Counted from the stretch's first letter, positions 26,212-36,029 are shown. The stretch: 64,000 bases of DNA from Actinokineospora globicatena (GCF_024171945.1 NZ_JAMTCR010000003.1:486211-550210); one strand, 5' to 3'. Made by a program: numbers and translations. The notes: generated from the letters alone by a model not told the origin.

Positions 26212-27387
26212 CTAGGCGTGGTGGCGCAGGGCCAAGTGGCCGACGACGACGGCGTGGCCTGTCTCTCCGATCAGTGCGGCGACGACGCCGTCCTTCCCGT
26301 CGGGGTGGTGGCTGGCGAACGCCTCTTCCAGGAGGGAGAACGCCGAAACGCCCGCCAGGGTGCCGACTTCCGCGCTGACGCTGTGGACCAGTCCGGCCGG
26401 GACGTCGAGTTCCTGGGCAGCGGCGGCGACCAGGTTGGGGTTCGACTCGTGCACGCACAGGCGGTGCAGCTCGTCGAACTCGGTGAGGCCCAGGGCGCGC
26501 AATCCCCGGCGGGCCGCGTCCGGCACGTTCTCGCGGAAGGTGGACCCGACGCCGCGGGCGCGGATGACCATGCGCGGGGTGTCGGCGTGGTCGAAGGTGA
26601 CCCGCCAGTCGTCGGCGGCGGTCTGCCAGGCCATGTCCACCACGGCCCACCCGGCGCGGTCGGTGGCGTGCCCGACCACCAGGGCGCCGACCGCCTCACC
26701 GAAGATCGTCGGGAACAGCCAGTCGTCGAGCTCCTCGCGCCGCTCGTCGGGTGCCTTGGCCCGGCCGTGGGCGAGCGGCAGCATGTCGTTGGCGGCGGTG
26801 ATCAGCACGTAGGCGTCCGGGTCGTGCCGCGCGTCGGTGTGCTGGAGCAGGAAACCGGCGTGCCGCAGCGCGTAGAACAGGCCCGCGCAGCCGGAGACCA
26901 TGAACTCCATCGGGAGGCCCGGTTTGTGGCACCCCACCGCTCTGCGGCACACCGGCAACCCGTACGCCGCGGCGTTGTCGGCCCCGGAGGCCACGTGCAG
27001 GTGGCCTGCGATCGCCCCAGCGCGGTCGACCGGTCCCCCGACGACCTCCTCGTGCCGGACCAGGGCGATCTCCATCGCCCTGGTCAGCATGGTCAGCACG
27101 TCGGGGTTGGTCGCCGGTCTCGGCAACTCGTCGGCTTTCGCCCAGTCCAGCCCCCGGTCGATCGCCGTCCTGGCGAACCGCGCGGTCGCGTGTGTCGTCG
27201 CCACCGACGCGATCCCCAGCTTGTCCCTCAGGAACGTGGCAGGCAGGTCCCCTCCCCGCGCAGGCCGCACCCCCGCCACGATCTCCTCGGAAGGTACGAG
27301 CTCCCCGAATTCAGCCCCCACCGCCCCGTACCCCGGCACAACCGCACTGACCCCCGTGATCGCCACCTTGGGCGAAGTCGCATCCAC
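26212..27387 (-). CDS. Divergent ketoacyl-ACP synthase III-like protein
   Basis: This thiolase-fold protein has about 391 residues. The nucleophile context is EFMVSGCAGLFYAL (Cys167), and VHESNPNLV (His313) aligns with the FabH His motif. The usual Asn of FabH (GNTSAAS) is replaced in SAEVGTLAGVS, so it is not a normal condensing enzyme. Relatives act as acyltransferases or ester/amide-forming enzymes in natural product pathways. The GTG at 27387 is the best start because the frame upstream is not credible, though its ribosome site is poorly placed. It faces the ATP-grasp gene convergently. Confidence 0.75.
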   Translation of the reverse strand: MDATSPKVAITGVSAVVPGYGAVGAEFGELVPSEEIVAGVRPARGGDLPATFLRDKLGIASVATTHATARFARTAIDRGLDWAKADELPRPATNPDVLTMLTRAMEIALVRHEEVVGGPVDRAGAIAGHLHVASGADNAAAYGLPVCRRAVGCHKPGLPMEFMVSGCAGLFYALRHAGFLLQHTDARHDPDAYVLITAANDMLPLAHGRAKAPDERREELDDWLFPTIFGEAVGALVVGHATDRAGWAVVDMAWQTAADDWRVTFDHADTPRMVIRARGVGSTFRENVPDAARRGLRALGLTEFDELHRLCVHESNPNLVAAAAQELDVPAGLVHSVSAEVGTLAGVSAFSLLEEAFASHHPDGKDGVVAALIGETGHAVVVGHLALRHHA

Positions 27388-27549
27388 CCCTCGATGACAA
27401 CACGCCCTCAGAAGCTTTCTCCGCTTACGCCTACGAAGCTGCCGCTCCGTCACTCCGACAGCCACCACCACCCGACCCAGACCATCTCGCCTACCGTGAT
27501 CACGGGATATGCCCCGGCCGTCCACGCGCACGGGTGTCAGACTGGGGGT

Positions 27550-27924
27550 GTGATTGGACGGTTGCGGAGCATTGTGTTCGACACCAGGGAGCCCCAGCGC
27601 CTGGCGGCCTTCTACGCGGGGTTGCTCGGCGGGGAGATCACCACGGAGGAGCACGACTGGTACGTCGTGACCGATCCGGACGGCAGGCGGATCGCGTGCC
27701 AGTTGTCCGCCGAGCACGAGGCGCCCCGGTTCCCGGACTCGACGGGCTCGCAGCAGGTGCACCTGGACGTGCTGGTCGATGACATCGACGACGCGGAACG
27801 CCAGGTCCTGGCGCTCGGGGCCGTCAGGGTCACCACCCCGCACCCGGAGGGTGGCTTCCGCGTCTTCCTCGACCCCGCCGGGCACCCGTTCTGCCTGATC
27901 CCGAGCGACGACATCGCGAGCTAG
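27550..27924 (+). CDS. VOC-family protein (glyoxalase/bleomycin-resistance fold)
   Basis: This 124-residue protein has the VOC repeat start IVFDTREPQRLAAFYAGLLGGEI and the end FRVFLDPAGHPFCLIP, a form common in actinobacteria and often non-enzymatic. The GTG start at 27550 has a GGGGG stretch directly before it, and the ribosome site is weak. Its stop overlaps the convergent SRPBCC gene by four bases. The ligand is unknown. Confidence 0.85.
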   Translation: MIGRLRSIVFDTREPQRLAAFYAGLLGGEITTEEHDWYVVTDPDGRRIACQLSAEHEAPRFPDSTGSQQVHLDVLVDDIDDAERQVLALGAVRVTTPHPEGGFRVFLDPAGHPFCLIPSDDIAS

Positions 27925-28364
27925 GCGCGGGCGCCGCCGAAGAGCCGGACCAGGTTCTTCTCGGTGTCGTTGCCCAGCTTCTCGAGCGCGATCTTGGCCA
28001 CGGGTGTCGCGAGCTTCGCCGCGCCGTGGAACTCGATGTGCGCGTGGTAGACCAGCTGGGTCTCCCCGGGTCGTTCCCCCGGCCCGACCCGGATGTCGTC
28101 GGTGGAGGTCGCCGTGTCGTTCTTGCCGACGAACTGGAGTCTTCTCGGCTCCGAGACCGTCAGCTGGTAGGTCAGCTCCGTCTCCGACCCGAGGAACTTC
28201 GACACGTTGTGCCACGTCGAGCCCACCCGGATCGGCCCCTCGTCCACCCGGCGGCAGGACACGGTGCCCGGGTCCCACTCCTCGGTGCGCGCGAAGTCCT
28301 TGAGGTAGTCGACGACCGCCTCAGGCTCGGCATGGACAGTGAAGCTGCGCTCGACGTCCACCAT
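27921..28364 (-). CDS. SRPBCC/polyketide cyclase-like protein
   Basis: This 147-residue START-fold protein begins VERSFTVHAEPEAVVDYLKDFARTEEWDPGTV and is followed by beta strands, typical of polyketide_cyc2-type SRPBCC proteins. It would bind a hydrophobic small molecule. There is no catalytic signature and it is not near polyketide synthase genes, so a cyclase role should not be assumed. It lies downstream of the MMPL gene by strand order but is separate from it. Confidence 0.85.
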   Translation of the reverse strand: MVDVERSFTVHAEPEAVVDYLKDFARTEEWDPGTVSCRRVDEGPIRVGSTWHNVSKFLGSETELTYQLTVSEPRRLQFVGKNDTATSTDDIRVGPGERPGETQLVYHAHIEFHGAAKLATPVAKIALEKLGNDTEKNLVRLFGGARA

Positions 28365-28440
28365 GGACTTCTCCTCCGCCGGGGATCGGTGTCACCCGCA
28401 GGATGCCTCGCTCACCCGTCCGGCAAACGCGACCTGGCAC

Positions 28441-30627
28441 TCAGTGCGGCTGCGGGTGCCGGGCGGTGGGCGTGGGGGACGTCGTGGCCTGGGCCGGGAT
28501 GTCGCGTTCCAGGGCGGCGCCTTCGACGTCGAGTTCGGGGAGCCAGCGCAGCCAGGACGGGAGGGACCACGCCGTGTGGCCGAGCAGGGTCAGGGCGGCG
28601 GGGACGGCGACCATCCGGACGATGATGGCGTCGAAGAGGATGCCCATGGCCAGGGCGAAGCCGATGGGTTTGATCGTGGCGTCGCCCTCGGGGACGAAGC
28701 CCGCGAACACGGCGAACATGATGGTGGCCGCCGCGACCACGACCGGGGCGGACTGGCCGAACCCTGTGGTGATGGCCCGGCGCGGATCAGCGCCGTGCGC
28801 GTAGGCCTCATGCATGCGCGACACCAGGAAGACCTGGTAGTCCATGGCAAGCCCGAACAGGATGCCGACGATGATGATCGGCGACAAGCTCATCAACGGC
28901 CCGGTGGAGTTGCTGTTGACCACCGCCGACAGCCAGCCCCACTGGAAGACCGCCGTGGTGGCGCCCAGCACCGCGCCGATGGTCAGCAGGAACCCGAGCA
29001 CCCCGACCACCGGCACCAGGATCGAGCGGAACACCAGGATCAGCAGGATGAACGCGAGGCCGACCACCAGCGCCAGGTAGAGCGGGAGCGCCTGGTCGAG
29101 TTTGTGCGAGATGTCGATGCTGATCGCCGTGGTGCCCGTGACGTAGACGGTGGCGCCCGGGGTGTCGGCGATGTTGTCCCGCAGCGCGTGGACCAGGTCG
29201 TTCGTCTCCGTCGAGTCCGGCCCGGACGCGGGGATGACAGTGATCAGCGCGGCGGTGCCGGCCTGGTTCGGGCGGGGCTCGGCCACCACGGCGATGTCGG
29301 CCTGGGCGGCGACCTCGTCCCGGATCACCGGCGCCCGGGTGACGGCGTCGGGACCATCGACCAGCACCAGCAGCGGCGCGCTGAACCCGGGGCCGAACCC
29401 GGCCTCCACAAGCTTCTCCGCCCGCGCCTGGGTGCTGTCGCGGTCCGGGTGCTGCACCAGCGACGTGCGCAGCGACAGCACGGGGATCGCGATCACCAGC
29501 AGCGCCACGACGGCCGCGACCAGCGTCAGCCACGGGTGCCGGGTGACCCCGTGCGCCCACCGCCGGTAGAAGCCGTGGTCGACGTGGACCGGCGAACCCT
29601 CCTCCCGGGACTTGCGCGGCAGCGCCCTGCGGCCGACGAACCCGAGCATCGCGGGTACGAGGGTGACCGCGATCAGCACCGCCACCACGATCGTGCCCGC
29701 CGCCGCCAGGCCCATCTCGGTCAGGAACGGGATACCGGCGACCGACAGCCCGGCCAGCGCGATCACCACGGTCAACCCGGCGGTGACCACTGCCGACCCA
29801 GCGGTGCCGACCGCCATCGCGGCGGCCTCCTCCACTGGTCGACCGGCCAACAACTCGTGCCGGAACCGGGTGACGATGAACAACGCGTAGTCGATGCCGA
29901 CCGCCAGGCCCAGCATCACCGCCAGCACCGGGGTGGTCGCCTGCAGGTCCATGAACCCGGTCAGCGTCACGATCCCCAGCGCGCCGATACCGACCCCGAC
30001 GACGGCGGTCAGCAGGTTCATCCCGGCGCTGACCAGCGACCCGTAGGTGATGGCCAGCACGACCATCGCGATCACCACGCCGATCGCCTCGGCCGGACCG
30101 CCCACCTGGCCGGTGGGTTGCAACACGTCACCGCGGACCTCGACGGTCAGCCCGTCCGGCCGGGACTTCTCGACCACGGCGCGCAAGGCTTCCTTCTGCG
30201 CCTCGGTGATCTCCGGCGCGGGCACCAGGTAGGACACCGTGCTGTAACCGATGCGCCGGTCAGCCGACACGACCGGGGTGGACGGGTCCACCGGATTGGT
30301 GGCGGCCGCGACGCCCGGTAGTGCCCGCAGGTCGCCGACCACGGCACTGACGTCCTCGGCGACCTCGGTCTCCACCAGCGTCCGCCCCGGCGGCGCCTCG
30401 ACGACCACCTGCGCGGACGCACCACTGGACGCGGCGCCGAACCGCTCCCCCATCAGTTCCAGCGCCGTCGTGGACTCCTGGCCCGGGATGCGGAACGTGG
30501 ACACGGTCGCCCCGGACAGGGTGAACGCGCCGACGCCGGTGGCCACGAACACCAGCAGCCAGACCAGCGCCACCAGCACGCGCCGCCGCACCGAGGACAA
30601 GCCGAGCCGATAGAGCAGTACCGCCAT
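28441..30627 (-). CDS. MMPL-family RND transporter
   Basis: This 728-residue exporter has the two-fold repeat of MMPL proteins: an N-terminal membrane segment, a large periplasmic-type domain, and two clusters of hydrophobic helices. The signature GIDYALFIVTRFRHEL (about 250..265) is repeated as AMDYQVFLVSRMHEAY near residue 605. Members export lipids, glycolipids or toxic compounds using proton motive force. The ATG at 30627 is preferred over an in-frame earlier ATG because the hydrophobic N-terminus begins there. The substrate is unknown. Confidence 0.9.
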   Translation of the reverse strand: MAVLLYRLGLSSVRRRVLVALVWLLVFVATGVGAFTLSGATVSTFRIPGQESTTALELMGERFGAASSGASAQVVVEAPPGRTLVETEVAEDVSAVVGDLRALPGVAAATNPVDPSTPVVSADRRIGYSTVSYLVPAPEITEAQKEALRAVVEKSRPDGLTVEVRGDVLQPTGQVGGPAEAIGVVIAMVVLAITYGSLVSAGMNLLTAVVGVGIGALGIVTLTGFMDLQATTPVLAVMLGLAVGIDYALFIVTRFRHELLAGRPVEEAAAMAVGTAGSAVVTAGLTVVIALAGLSVAGIPFLTEMGLAAAGTIVVAVLIAVTLVPAMLGFVGRRALPRKSREEGSPVHVDHGFYRRWAHGVTRHPWLTLVAAVVALLVIAIPVLSLRTSLVQHPDRDSTQARAEKLVEAGFGPGFSAPLLVLVDGPDAVTRAPVIRDEVAAQADIAVVAEPRPNQAGTAALITVIPASGPDSTETNDLVHALRDNIADTPGATVYVTGTTAISIDISHKLDQALPLYLALVVGLAFILLILVFRSILVPVVGVLGFLLTIGAVLGATTAVFQWGWLSAVVNSNSTGPLMSLSPIIIVGILFGLAMDYQVFLVSRMHEAYAHGADPRRAITTGFGQSAPVVVAAATIMFAVFAGFVPEGDATIKPIGFALAMGILFDAIIVRMVAVPAALTLLGHTAWSLPSWLRWLPELDVEGAALERDIPAQATTSPTPTARHPQPH

Positions 30628-30777
30628 GACAGCCACCCGCGCCTTCGCCCGCGGTGGCGCCAGCCAGGGGGTCACCGCGCTTGGATCCGCCCGGCCACAC
30701 CGGGTCCACAGTGGTCTGTTCCCAGCGTTACCCGAGTTGGCGGGGTGCGCGCAGCGAGTCCCTCGTTCGGGTGGCGG

Positions 30778-31245
30778 CTACTGGCAGCCCGCCGAGCCCG
30801 GCCGGAACTCCACCCAGATCTCCGACGTCGACTCGCGCGGGTTGCCCTCGACGGTGACCCGCAGCGGCGTGGTGGTGTTGTTGGCGAAGCACAACTCGGA
30901 GGTCACCAGGCTCGAGATCGAGGTGGTCGGCCCCTCGGTGTCCGTCACCAACCGCCAGCCGGACGCGACGACCTCGGTGCGGTAGAAGTCGAGCACCGCG
31001 GGGCGGTCCGCGGTGGGCAGCGCGCCGTGCCAGCCCACGGTGCCGATCGCGTCCTCGTCGTCGCAGGGCCGCTGGTCGTAGTAGCTCTGTCGGGTGACGC
31101 CGGGCGGGGCCTTGGTGAGCACCTGATCGGCGCGGAGGTCATCCACGACCGCCTGCTGCCCGTCGCACTCGGGCCGATGCCCCTGACCGCACGCGACAAG
31201 GGTGGCCAGCAGGCACACAACCAGCCACGTGGCGCGCCGCCTCAT
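30778..31245 (-). CDS. Secreted lipoprotein of unknown function
   Basis: This 155-residue protein begins MRRRATWLVVCLLATLVAC, a lipoprotein signal with the lipobox LVAC (Cys19). It contains further cysteines in CDDED, ELCFANN and GCQ at the C-terminus, suggesting disulfides. The ATG overlaps the stop of the upstream gene by four bases, so the two form an operon. I recognise no family. Confidence 0.7.
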   Translation of the reverse strand: MRRRATWLVVCLLATLVACGQGHRPECDGQQAVVDDLRADQVLTKAPPGVTRQSYYDQRPCDDEDAIGTVGWHGALPTADRPAVLDFYRTEVVASGWRLVTDTEGPTTSISSLVTSELCFANNTTTPLRVTVEGNPRESTSEIWVEFRPGSAGCQ

Positions 31246-31736
31246 GTCGCCGCCCATGCTCGGCCGAGGGCGGCGTCCTCCGCGCGGACCTGCGCCAGCG
31301 GTACGTCGCCCAGGCCGAGCACCTTCTGCTGCCGCGCGGTCTCGACGTCGCCGAGTTCCTCGCTGCCCGCCAGCCACATCGCGGTGCGGACCGCGTGGGC
31401 GCAGGCGAGGGCAGCGGTCGGATCACCGGTGGCGCGGTACTCGGTCGCGTGCAGGGTCGCCACGACCGCCTCGAACGCGCCGAGGTCTTTGATGTCCTCG
31501 TCGCCGCGGAGTTCCCGAAAGCCCCTCAGCACTGTCACCATCCCGGCGAAGGACTCAGCGGGCGCGTCCAGATCCCACAGCCGGTCTACCGCCTCGACGA
31601 GAACCCCCACATCCCTCGCCCGATCCCCGCGCGACATGGTGAACCGCCGGTACACGCGCTCCGCGCACCCAGCCACGAACACCGCCACCATCCGCGGTTC
31701 AGCCGCCAGCACGGCCTCGCTGATCTCCTCGCTCAC
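31242..31736 (-). CDS. Helical protein of unknown function
   Basis: This 164-residue, all-alpha protein (EEISEAVLAAEPRMVAVFVAG, then FEAVVATLHATEYRATGD) is predicted cytoplasmic. It is translationally coupled to the lipoprotein gene by a 4-base overlap. Its size, composition and company with other small single-domain proteins resemble immunity-type genes of polymorphic toxin loci, but no toxin is nearby. No family can be named. Confidence 0.55.
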   Translation of the reverse strand: MSEEISEAVLAAEPRMVAVFVAGCAERVYRRFTMSRGDRARDVGVLVEAVDRLWDLDAPAESFAGMVTVLRGFRELRGDEDIKDLGAFEAVVATLHATEYRATGDPTAALACAHAVRTAMWLAGSEELGDVETARQQKVLGLGDVPLAQVRAEDAALGRAWAAT

Positions 31737-31820
31737 GCCCCACCCACCGCCGCCAGGAGCGATCCGTGTGGGATGAACCCGTTCGATGTTGGTCGCACTC
31801 CCCCAGTCACACTGTCTCCC

Positions 31821-32204
31821 TCAGTCGATGTCGGCGAAGAACCGCCGGACGTCGTAGTTCGCGATCAGGCGGGCCAGGCCGAGTGGGGTCTGGCCCGCGT
31901 TGTTCACTTTCGCCGGGTCGGCGCCGTGGGCGCGCAACAGTGCGATCGCCTCACCGTGACCGCGCGAGTTGAACACCGCGACGAACAACGGGGTGTTCCC
32001 GTACTCGTTCACCGCGTCCACCGGCGCCCCAGCCGCCAACAGCACCTCGGCCACCGCAACATTGCGCACCTGCGCCGCGAGGTGCAACGGCGTGAACCCG
32101 TGCGAGTCGGCCAGCCCGGCGTCGCCCCCGGCCGCGACCACCGCCGCCGCCTGCTCCGCCGTCCCCTTCAGCGCGATCTGGTGCAACTCGCCCTTGCCGC
32201 TCAT
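31821..32204 (-). CDS. Ankyrin-repeat protein
   Basis: This 127-residue protein contains about three ankyrin repeats, the clearest being DSHGFTPLHLAAQVRNVAVAE (about residues 33..53) and NEYGNTPLFVAV (about 66..77). The last is NNAGQTPLGLA. It is a binding scaffold with no enzyme domain. The ATG overlaps the stop of the upstream helical gene (ATGA), so the two are coupled. Such ankyrin proteins are often immunity proteins for polymorphic toxins, which is inference. Confidence 0.85.
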   Translation of the reverse strand: MSGKGELHQIALKGTAEQAAAVVAAGGDAGLADSHGFTPLHLAAQVRNVAVAEVLLAAGAPVDAVNEYGNTPLFVAVFNSRGHGEAIALLRAHGADPAKVNNAGQTPLGLARLIANYDVRRFFADID

Positions 32205-32704
32205 GCCGGACCTCCCGAAACCGTGACAACGCCACGATCCTCGCTCAGCCACTCCCCAGCCTCGTGCTCGGCCACCAGATCGCGCACCCGCTCCCGCACA
32301 TCAGCCGCGAGTGCCGCGTCGAACGCACTCACCGCACCCTCGCCCGTCTTGGCCAGGAGCATCAGGACGATGCCCGCGTTGTCACTCGGAATCGTCAGCA
32401 GCTGTTGCGCCGCACCGGCGATTCCCTCGCCTAGGACCTGCGGGGGAAACTGCTGCAGGGCGGCGTAAGTGGCTTGATAGGCGCCGTAGTCCTGGGCGGC
32501 CCGCAGTGACGCAACCAAGGCAGCGGCACCTGCCGGTCCTTCGGCCCCGGTCACCGCGTCCACCAACTCGACATAGCGATTCCAGCGCCGCTCAGCCTCT
32601 TCCTGCGAACCCGACTCGTCGGCGTCCTGCACCAGGTCACCACATTCGACGAGCTCCACCGCCCACTCCACCCCGCACGCCCCCACATGTTCTCCCCGAC
32701 CCAC
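32201..32704 (-). CDS. Helical immunity-like protein
   Basis: This is a protein of about 167 residues, helix-rich, with ERRWNRYVELVDAVTG and SLRAAQDYGAYQATYAALQQFPP in the middle. I recall similar unnamed actinobacterial proteins but no defined family. It overlaps the ankyrin gene by four bases. The start is uncertain: the GTG at 32704 is the longest, and several GTGs follow in the first 25 codons. Confidence 0.6.
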   Translation of the reverse strand: MGRGEHVGACGVEWAVELVECGDLVQDADESGSQEEAERRWNRYVELVDAVTGAEGPAGAAALVASLRAAQDYGAYQATYAALQQFPPQVLGEGIAGAAQQLLTIPSDNAGIVLMLLAKTGEGAVSAFDAALAADVRERVRDLVAEHEAGEWLSEDRGVVTVSGGPA

Positions 32705-32727
32705 TCGCGGTCCAGGATGCCACGGGG

Positions 32728-33078
32728 TCAGGGACGGAGGACGCAGAACTCGTTGCCTTCCGGGTCGCGGAGGACCTGCCAGTCGTCACCGTCGTAGAGA
32801 TCGGGGGCGCGTGTGGCACCAAGGGCGATGGCCTGGGCTACCGCCCCGTCGAAATCGGTGCTGCGCAGGTCAAGATGCAGCCGGTTCTTGACCGTCCGCG
32901 ACTCAGGCACCGGCGCGAAATCCAGATTCGGCCCCCCAGCGACAGCGACGGTGATGACGCCGTCCTCGTCCGGGCCGGAGATCTCGCCGCCGAGGAGGCC
33001 GCGCCAGAAGTGGGCCAGGGACACCGGGTCCGCGCAGTCCACCGTGATCGCGGCGATGCCGCTCAGGTAGCCGGTCAT
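32728..33078 (-). CDS. VOC-family protein
   Basis: This 116-residue glyoxalase/bleomycin-resistance fold has ITVDCADPVSLAHFWRGLLGG at the start, TVKNRLHLDL in the middle and LRDPEGNEFCVLRP at the end. The ATG at 33078 opens the conserved region. It may be a small-molecule binding or resistance protein. No metal ligand set is complete enough to claim enzymatic activity. Confidence 0.87.
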   Translation of the reverse strand: MTGYLSGIAAITVDCADPVSLAHFWRGLLGGEISGPDEDGVITVAVAGGPNLDFAPVPESRTVKNRLHLDLRSTDFDGAVAQAIALGATRAPDLYDGDDWQVLRDPEGNEFCVLRP

Positions 33079-33154
33079 GCCCGCGACCCTACCCAGCGGG
33101 ACGACGCCCGTGGCCGGTGCCGCCACCCCCCAGTGGACGGCACCGGCCGCGGGG

Positions 33155-34369
<1,215 letters not shown>

Positions 34370-34385
34370 GACCGTCCTCCCCGCC

Positions 34386-35936
34386 CTACACCGTCTCCGA
34401 CAACGCACTCCCGGCCGCCGAGGCCAACCGCAACGACGGCGTGACCCGGTACCGGGTCGGGTGGATGACCGCGGCGATGTTGTCCAGCACGCGGCACAAC
34501 CAGTCCGGCCCGACGCTGTCCCCCCACTCCAGCAGGCCGCGCGGGTAGTTCACCCCGGTCCGCACGGCGACCTCGACGTCAGCGGCCGCGCACACCCCCT
34601 CGGCGACGACCTCCACCGCCTGGTTGACCAGCATGCTCACCGTCCGCGCCACGACCAGGCCCGGCGAGTCGGCGAACACGCTGACCCGCGAGCTGAACGC
34701 GGCCACCAGCGACAGCGCCTCATCGAGGCCAGCCGCCCGAGCCCTGGGGCCTGCGGCGACCACGGTGTGCGCGACGCGGGCGAAGTCCAGCGCGAGGTCG
34801 AACAGCACCACCGGCGCGTCTAGTTCCCGTTCCTGCACCGCCGCGGTGCGGCCATCGGTCAGCGCGAGCACTACACCGCTGGGTAGCGCTAGATGGCCAG
34901 GACCCTCAGCGCGCGTGACAGTCCAACCAGCCGCCTCCAGCAACCCGACAACGGGCTCGGCCGGTCCTAGATCGCCGTACGCGGTCACCTGCCCAGGAGT
35001 CGTCTCAACCGCGGTGCCGACCTCGGGCTTGTCGTCCGGGTAGCTATAGAACCCCTGCCCGGTCTTACGTCCCAGCAGCCCGGAGTCGACCAGCGCCTGT
35101 TGCGCGGCGGACGGGCTGTAGCGCGGGTCGAACCCCATAGCGCTCCAGATCTGGCGGGTGACCTCGATGTTGACGTCCTGCCCGATCAGGTCGGTGAGCT
35201 CCAGCGGCCCCATCCGGAACCCGCCGCTGCCGGTGATCGCGGCGTCGACCACCCTCGGGTCGGCCCCGATCTCGTCGACGATCCGCAGCCCCTCGGTGTA
35301 GAACGGCCGCGCCACGCGGTTGACGATGAACCCGGGCGTCGGCCGGGACACCACGGGACGCCGCCCCCAGGCCCGCATCAGGGCGAACGCGGCGTCGGTG
35401 GTCTCCCTCGCCGTCCGCGCACCCGGGACGACCTCGACGAGCGGCAGCAGCGGGGCGGGGTTGAAGAAGTGCAGCCCCAGGAAGCGCCCGGGGTGGGTCA
35501 GCCGGGCCGAGAGCGCGTTGACCGACAGCGACGAGGTGTTGGTCGCCAGGACCGCGTCGGCGCGCAGCACCCGCTCCAGCTCGGCGAACACCTCGGACTT
35601 GAGGTCGAAGTCCTCGGCGATCGACTCGATCACCAGGTCGGCGTCGGCGAGCGCGCCGAGGTCGGTGGTCAGCTCCAGCGCGGTGACGGCGTCCTGGTAG
35701 ACCGCCTCGGTCAGCTTCCCCTTGTGCACCAGGCGCTCCAGCCGCCCGCGCACGACATCGCCCGAGCGGTCGAGCCGGTCGGCGGTGCGGTTGTGCCACA
35801 GCACCCGGTGCCCGGCGGCGAGCGCGAGCTGGGCGATCCCCTGCCCCATCGCACCGGCGCCGAGCACCGCGACGGTGCCGGTCGGCAGGCCGGTGGCCCG
35901 CGCGGACAGGTCGACGAACTCGCCGATGGTCGTCAT
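34386..35936 (-). CDS. Two-domain 3-hydroxyacyl-CoA dehydrogenase (PaaH/PaaC-like)
   Basis: This 516-residue protein has the NAD-binding motif VAVLGAGAMGQGIAQLALAAG near residue 22. It contains HFFNPAPLLPLVEVVPG (catalytic His region) and DLIGQDVNIEVTRQIW, followed by a second C-terminal 3HCDH repeat. This is the architecture of PaaC/PaaH, which oxidise (S)-3-hydroxyacyl-CoA to 3-oxoacyl-CoA. It is followed after 17 bases by ALAS, so the pair probably share a transcript. A promoter and palindromic operator lie upstream at 35998..36029. A degradative partner set is absent. Confidence 0.88.
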   Translation of the reverse strand: MTTIGEFVDLSARATGLPTGTVAVLGAGAMGQGIAQLALAAGHRVLWHNRTADRLDRSGDVVRGRLERLVHKGKLTEAVYQDAVTALELTTDLGALADADLVIESIAEDFDLKSEVFAELERVLRADAVLATNTSSLSVNALSARLTHPGRFLGLHFFNPAPLLPLVEVVPGARTARETTDAAFALMRAWGRRPVVSRPTPGFIVNRVARPFYTEGLRIVDEIGADPRVVDAAITGSGGFRMGPLELTDLIGQDVNIEVTRQIWSAMGFDPRYSPSAAQQALVDSGLLGRKTGQGFYSYPDDKPEVGTAVETTPGQVTAYGDLGPAEPVVGLLEAAGWTVTRAEGPGHLALPSGVVLALTDGRTAAVQERELDAPVVLFDLALDFARVAHTVVAAGPRARAAGLDEALSLVAAFSSRVSVFADSPGLVVARTVSMLVNQAVEVVAEGVCAAADVEVAVRTGVNYPRGLLEWGDSVGPDWLCRVLDNIAAVIHPTRYRVTPSLRLASAAGSALSETV

Positions 35937-35997
35937 GGTTCTCCGTGTTAGCTGAAACAACGAAAAGAAGGGCACCGCGTCCATCTGAGCTAACGCG

Positions 35998-36027
35998 ATC
36001 GTAGGGAGACCGCGAGTTGACCGTCAA
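35998..36027 (-). promoter_or_regulatory. Sigma70-type promoter for the dehydrogenase-ALAS genes
   Basis: On the minus strand TTGACG (36022..36027) and TACGAT (35998..36003) are separated by 18 bases, close to consensus -35 and -10. It points toward the 3-hydroxyacyl-CoA dehydrogenase start at 35936, leaving a leader of about 55 bases. The -35 lies within the palindrome at 36015..36029. Confidence 0.5.
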
Positions 36028-36029
36028 CT
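36015..36029. promoter_or_regulatory. 15-base palindrome in divergent promoter region
   Basis: AGTTGACCGTCAACT is a perfect inverted repeat with one central base. It lies between the dehydrogenase-ALAS genes and the EspR-like regulator and overlaps the -35 of the minus-strand promoter. Three spaced CGAACG repeats follow at about 36050..36085. Repressor binding here is plausible but unproven. Confidence 0.5.

Noticed and set aside
16389..27387. tRNA-adjacent genomic island with att repeats around cluster 1
   Set aside because: No integrase and no repeat of the tRNA 3' end were found in the window, so integration at the tRNA is not supported.
26218..27549. Long plus-strand frame running into the VOC gene
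   Set aside because: It is the antisense shadow of the KASIII-like gene. It has no domain pattern until residue 445, where the VOC family begins at the GTG at 27550.
28339..30321. 660-residue plus-strand frame across the MMPL gene
   Set aside because: Its composition (Asp/His/Arg/Gln repeats) is typical of an antisense shadow in high-GC DNA, while the minus strand encodes a clear MMPL transporter.
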